Shown: positions 61,343 to 64,000 of the stretch, piece after piece | Layout: each line of letters starts with the position of its first letter | Position numbering within the stretch: the stretch's first letter is position 1 | Source: Actinobacteria bacterium OV320 | Lineage (GTDB): Bacteria; Actinomycetota; Actinomycetes; Streptomycetales; Streptomycetaceae | Assembly: GCA_001298545.1 (NCBI GenBank) | Contig: LJCX01000033.1 | Coordinates: 171,552 to 235,551, forward strand | Direction of reading: 5' to 3' | Length of the DNA: 64,000 bases | Translations under genes and position numbers: made by a program | The notes under the pieces: generated by a model | Told to the model about the DNA's origin: nothing | Databases searched by the model: none | The model's input: only the letters and a program-made list of their open reading frames with translations

Positions 61343-61428
61343 ACCGGGGCACCGAAATGTGCCTTATTGATCAGGTGCGGCAGGTGCAGCACGATGATCT
61401 CGGTTCCTGAAGAGTACCGAGGCACAGA
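61343..61428. promoter_or_regulatory. Paired candidate operators for HxlR regulator
   Basis: Two similar 13-base sites in direct orientation, ACCGGGGCACCGA (61343-61355) and ACCGAGGCACAGA (61416-61428), lie between the divergent HxlR and hydrolase genes. The second overlaps an inverted repeat CTCGGTTC/GTACCGAG (61399-61421). Confidence 0.45.
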
Positions 61429-61482
61429 CAGGAACCGTCATGCTTTCGCGCCTCCGCATCCGAAGAGGAAACAATTTCCCTT

Positions 61483-62214
61483 ATGTCGACTTTTCTGCTG
61501 GTACACGGCGCCTGGCACAGCGGCCGGTGCTGGGAGCGGGTGGTCCCGCTGCTGGAATCGGCCGGACACCGCGTGTTCGCGCCCTCACTGACCGGCTACG
61601 GCGACAAGGCACACCTGCTCGGTCCCGAGGTGGGGCTCGACACGCACGTCGCAGACGTCGTCAAGCTGATCCACGAGGAGAATCTGACCGAGGTGGTGCT
61701 CGTGGGTCACAGCTACGCGGGGCTGGTCGTCTCGTCCGTGGCCAACGAGGTACCGGAACGAATCGCGCACCTGGTGTACCTCGACGCGATGGTCCCGGAG
61801 CACGGCGAGACCGCCGTCGACGTGCAGCCCATGACCCAGCACCTGATCGACCTGGCGGCCAAGTCCGACAACGACTGGCGCATCCCGCCGCTGCCCGAGA
61901 TGCCTCCGCCCCTCGGTCTGTTCGGAGTGACCGACCCGGCGGATGTCGCATGGCTGCGTGCGACGCTCTCCGACCAGCCAGTGCGCTGCCTGCAGCAACC
62001 GGTTCGGTTCGACAACCCTGCCGTGGACTCCCTTCCGCGCACGCACATCCACTGCGTGGGCGCAGAGCCGGAAGGCATCGTGCGGCGGCCCGTCCCCGCG
62101 ACCCAGCCCAACGGTTCCCCAGCACGGATACGCGAACTGCCGACCGGGCACGACTGCATGATCACCATGCCGGCGGAGCTGAGCGAACTGCTGCTGGAAT
62201 CCACCCTTCGGTAG
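61483..62214 (+). CDS. Alpha/beta hydrolase
   Basis: A 243-residue alpha/beta-fold hydrolase similar to plant and bacterial hydroxynitrile-lyase/methylesterase-like proteins. Motifs are LLVHGAWHSGRCWERVVPLL (oxyanion loop), nucleophile elbow VLVGHSYAGLV (Ser), a late Asp/Glu region and the catalytic His in LPTGHDCMIT. GAGGAAAC precedes ATG 61483. Probably regulated by the divergent HxlR protein. Confidence 0.93.
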   Translation: MSTFLLVHGAWHSGRCWERVVPLLESAGHRVFAPSLTGYGDKAHLLGPEVGLDTHVADVVKLIHEENLTEVVLVGHSYAGLVVSSVANEVPERIAHLVYLDAMVPEHGETAVDVQPMTQHLIDLAAKSDNDWRIPPLPEMPPPLGLFGVTDPADVAWLRATLSDQPVRCLQQPVRFDNPAVDSLPRTHIHCVGAEPEGIVRRPVPATQPNGSPARIRELPTGHDCMITMPAELSELLLESTLR

Positions 62215-62400
62215 CGTCCGGACCGCAACTGCGGCAGCGACGCGGGCCAGTACGGCTCCACCGACCAAGAGCGAGCGCATCAAGCGCGGACTCACGCCGA
62301 ACATGGCGTGCAGCACCCGCCAGGCACGCAGCCGGGGCCGGGGCCGCGACGGATCAGGCCGGCGCGGCGCCGGAACTGCCGTTCGGTGAAAGCCACTTGC

Positions 62401-62556
62401 TTACATCTGACCCCAAGCCGTGGCGTGTGCCCCGGAAAGTCCGCGCCCGGCACAAAGTCCGCCGCAATCCCGCCACTGGCCACAGCGGCCGTTGCTGACC
62501 GGCAGGAACGGCCGCAGCCGTTGCCACTCGGCATCCGTCGGATCCCCTTGCCTCAT
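62401..62556 (-). pseudogene. IS5-family transposase, N-terminal fragment
   Basis: The minus-strand frame starts MRQGDPTDAEWQRLRPFLPV then SNGRCGQWRD, the typical beginning of IS5-type actinobacterial transposases. It runs into unrelated sequence and stops after 51 codons. The catalytic part is absent. Around it (62215-62766) only GGGTCC hexamer repeats (62650-62667) were noted. Confidence 0.8.
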
Positions 62557-62766
62557 GTCCACATCAACGACTCGGACACGAACCCGTCGCTTGATCGGCC
62601 GAATAAATCCGAAGGCCCGTACAGGTCGCGTTTTGCGATGCTTATCGCCGGGTCCGGGTCCGGGTCCGGATTTGGGTTCGGCTGCCGAATGATGTGCACG
62701 AGGACTTCGGGGTCGTAGCCGTTGTCCCCGGACGTGTCTGTGTACTCGACAATGAGGGAGAACGGT

Positions 62767-63609
62767 GTGGAGCCATTAGAACTTCGCCGCGCAGTCGAGG
62801 CAGGACGGGCGACCGCTTCGGAGCTGGGCCTTCAGGTCGACGATGCGATCGTCATCCACAACTCGGACCGCGTCGCGCTGCGTCTGGTTCCTTGCGATGT
62901 TCTGGCTCGGGTCGCACCTTCGGGGCATCTGGCTGATTCCGAGTTCGAAGTAGAGGTCGCTCGCCGGCTCGCCGACGTCGGCGCTCCGGTGGCTGAGCTC
63001 GACCATCGGGTCGAGCCCCGAGTTTATGTGCGTGACGCCTTTGCCATCTCGCTCTGGACCTACTACGAACCTGTGCGATCAGAGATCGTGCCGGCTGACT
63101 ACGCGGACGTGTTCCTGCGGCACCATGCCGCCCTGCGCCAGATCGATCTGGACGCACCGCACTTCACCGATCGAGTCGCCGTGGCACTGAGAGAGGTGAA
63201 CGACCGGGAGCAGTCCCCCGAACTGCCCGATCCTGACCGGGAGCTCCTCAGGGACACACTCAGTGGACTGAGCGCCGCGATCAGCATCGACAAAGCCGGC
63301 GACCAGTTGCTCCACGGCGAGCCTCATCCGGGCAACCTCCTGAACACGAGGAGAGGACCGCTTTTCGTAGACCTCGCCACGTGCTGCCGTGGGCCGATCG
63401 AGTTCGACCTCGCCCATGCGCCCGAAGAAGTGGCCGAGCACTATCCGGGGGCTGACCACAACCTGATTCACCGGTGCCGAGCCCTGAACTGGGCGATGTT
63501 CTCGGCCTGGCGCTGGCGCCGAGACGACCAGATGCCTGACCGGGGCCACTGGAGAGTGGAGGGGCTCAACCAGGTCCGTGCTGCACTCGATCGCTGCGGA
63601 CTGGGCTGA
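62767..63609 (+). CDS. Aminoglycoside-phosphotransferase-like kinase
   Basis: A 280-residue protein of the APH/choline-kinase fold. The catalytic loop LLHGEPHPGNLL has Glu where the catalytic base Asp is usual (HGDxxxxN), and the DFG-like Asp follows in GPLFVDLATCCRGPIEFDLA. N-lobe features (RVALRLVPCDVLARV) are weaker. Start chosen at GTG 62767, which has GAGGGAG seven bases upstream; ATG 62752 lacks a site. It may phosphorylate a small molecule; resistance is not implied. Confidence 0.82.
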   Translation: MEPLELRRAVEAGRATASELGLQVDDAIVIHNSDRVALRLVPCDVLARVAPSGHLADSEFEVEVARRLADVGAPVAELDHRVEPRVYVRDAFAISLWTYYEPVRSEIVPADYADVFLRHHAALRQIDLDAPHFTDRVAVALREVNDREQSPELPDPDRELLRDTLSGLSAAISIDKAGDQLLHGEPHPGNLLNTRRGPLFVDLATCCRGPIEFDLAHAPEEVAEHYPGADHNLIHRCRALNWAMFSAWRWRRDDQMPDRGHWRVEGLNQVRAALDRCGLG

Positions 63610-63849
63610 ACTGAAGACAGAGAGCCTGCTGGATCCCGATCCGCTGCGCCGTGTGCGGCATCCCGACACGGAGCAGCGGACCGCGACCGGTGCCTCCGAG
63701 TCCGAGCGTGTGGTTCATGCGCACGCGCGCAGCGTCAACGGCCTCCCAGACCTCTGGTCGACCACCAGCCGACCGCCGGCCACCTCGCTCGCAGGGGCGC
63801 GTGAGACCTCGAGGCATGACCTCGTGTCCTACGTGGCACACGGGTCAGC

Positions 63850-64000
63850 ATGAGCACCACCGGAGTGCGGCGGGGCGAGCCGGTCACCACGGTCCTGACC
63901 TGGGAGGTGCGTCCGGGCCGGGAGGAGGAGTTCGAGGACTGGACGCACGGGATCACCCGTTGCGCCAGAGGGTTCCCGGGCAACGAGGGCGTCTCGTGGC
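63850..64000 (+). CDS. ABM-domain (antibiotic biosynthesis monooxygenase-like) protein, 3' end outside window
   Basis: The first 50 codons after ATG 63850 read EPVTTVLTWEVRPGREEEFE and DWTHGITRCARGFPGNEGVS, typical of the ABM ferredoxin-like fold in larger actinobacterial membrane-associated ABM proteins. No stop before the window ends. The 240 bases before it show no gene. Confidence 0.7.
   Translation, partial: MSTTGVRRGEPVTTVLTWEVRPGREEEFEDWTHGITRCARGFPGNEGVSW

Noticed and set aside
62650..62667. GGGTCC hexamer run, and GGGGCC runs near 57765-57785
   Set aside because: Short low-complexity GC tracts of a kind common in this DNA; no structure beyond that.
1..64000. tRNA, rRNA and riboswitch genes
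   Set aside because: I looked for tRNA-like T-loop (GGTTCGA...) contexts and conserved riboswitch cores and saw none convincing; a covariance-model scan would settle this.

Overview
The window looks like a piece of a Streptomyces (or close actinomycete) chromosome. GC content is very high, third codon positions are almost always G or C, and GTG starts and 4-base ATGA/GTGA gene overlaps are common. There are twin-arginine lipoproteins, an F420-type oxidoreductase and many TetR/GntR/LysR/HxlR/XRE regulators. The one leucine TTA codon I checked lies in a biosynthetic gene, as expected for bldA control. Broken insertion sequences and truncated genes suggest an accessory, chromosome-arm-like location. 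No rRNA, tRNA or CRISPR array was seen.

Layout. 1-12.5 kb: end of a sensor kinase, a quinone-oxidoreductase-like dehydrogenase, an ABC exporter half-transporter, small membrane proteins, an XRE/DUF2975 pair, a divergent TetR/SDR pair with two perfect operators, two VOC proteins and several IS fragments. 12.6-15.9 kb: a secreted GH78 alpha-L-rhamnosidase behind a LacI-type operator. 16-27.5 kb (minus strand): a tightly overlapped ten-gene operon behind a Zur-like box. It encodes an ATP-grasp ligase, a DUF364-like protein, a cysteine-synthase-like PLP enzyme, an enolase-superfamily epimerase, an MFS exporter, a methyltransferase and a complete peptide/nickel-type ABC importer. This is the logic of a secreted metal chelator that is made, exported and re-imported. 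27.6-36.4 kb: SMI1, endonuclease/phosphatase, SnoaL-like and aldo/keto reductase genes, a deletion scar joining two truncated genes, and an HNH-like protein.

36.4-47.9 kb: a plus-strand biosynthetic cluster. It holds a single-module NRPS of indigoidine-synthetase type (A-Ox-PCP-TE) with an extra C-terminal tautomerase domain and a Gln-like specificity code, a serine acetyltransferase, a fused ATP-grasp/cysteine-synthase protein, two more ATP-grasp ligases, an MFS exporter and a cupin. A strong terminator follows. The enzymes suggest O-acetylserine-derived beta-substituted alanine made in cis with a ligase, further ATP-grasp amide bonds, and an oxidised, cyclised glutamine unit from the NRPS. 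I do not recognise the product. The Zur-box operon 9 kb away uses the same ATP-grasp plus cysteine-synthase pairing in unfused form.

47.8-64 kb: nucleoside deaminase, LLM oxidoreductase, MFS, an orphan solute-binding lipoprotein, a TauD-like oxygenase whose HxD motif reads H-I-G, a sigma-factor operon, a PEBP/GntR pair, DUF427, an alcohol dehydrogenase/LysR pair, an HxlR/hydrolase pair, a phosphotransferase-like gene and the start of an ABM-domain gene.
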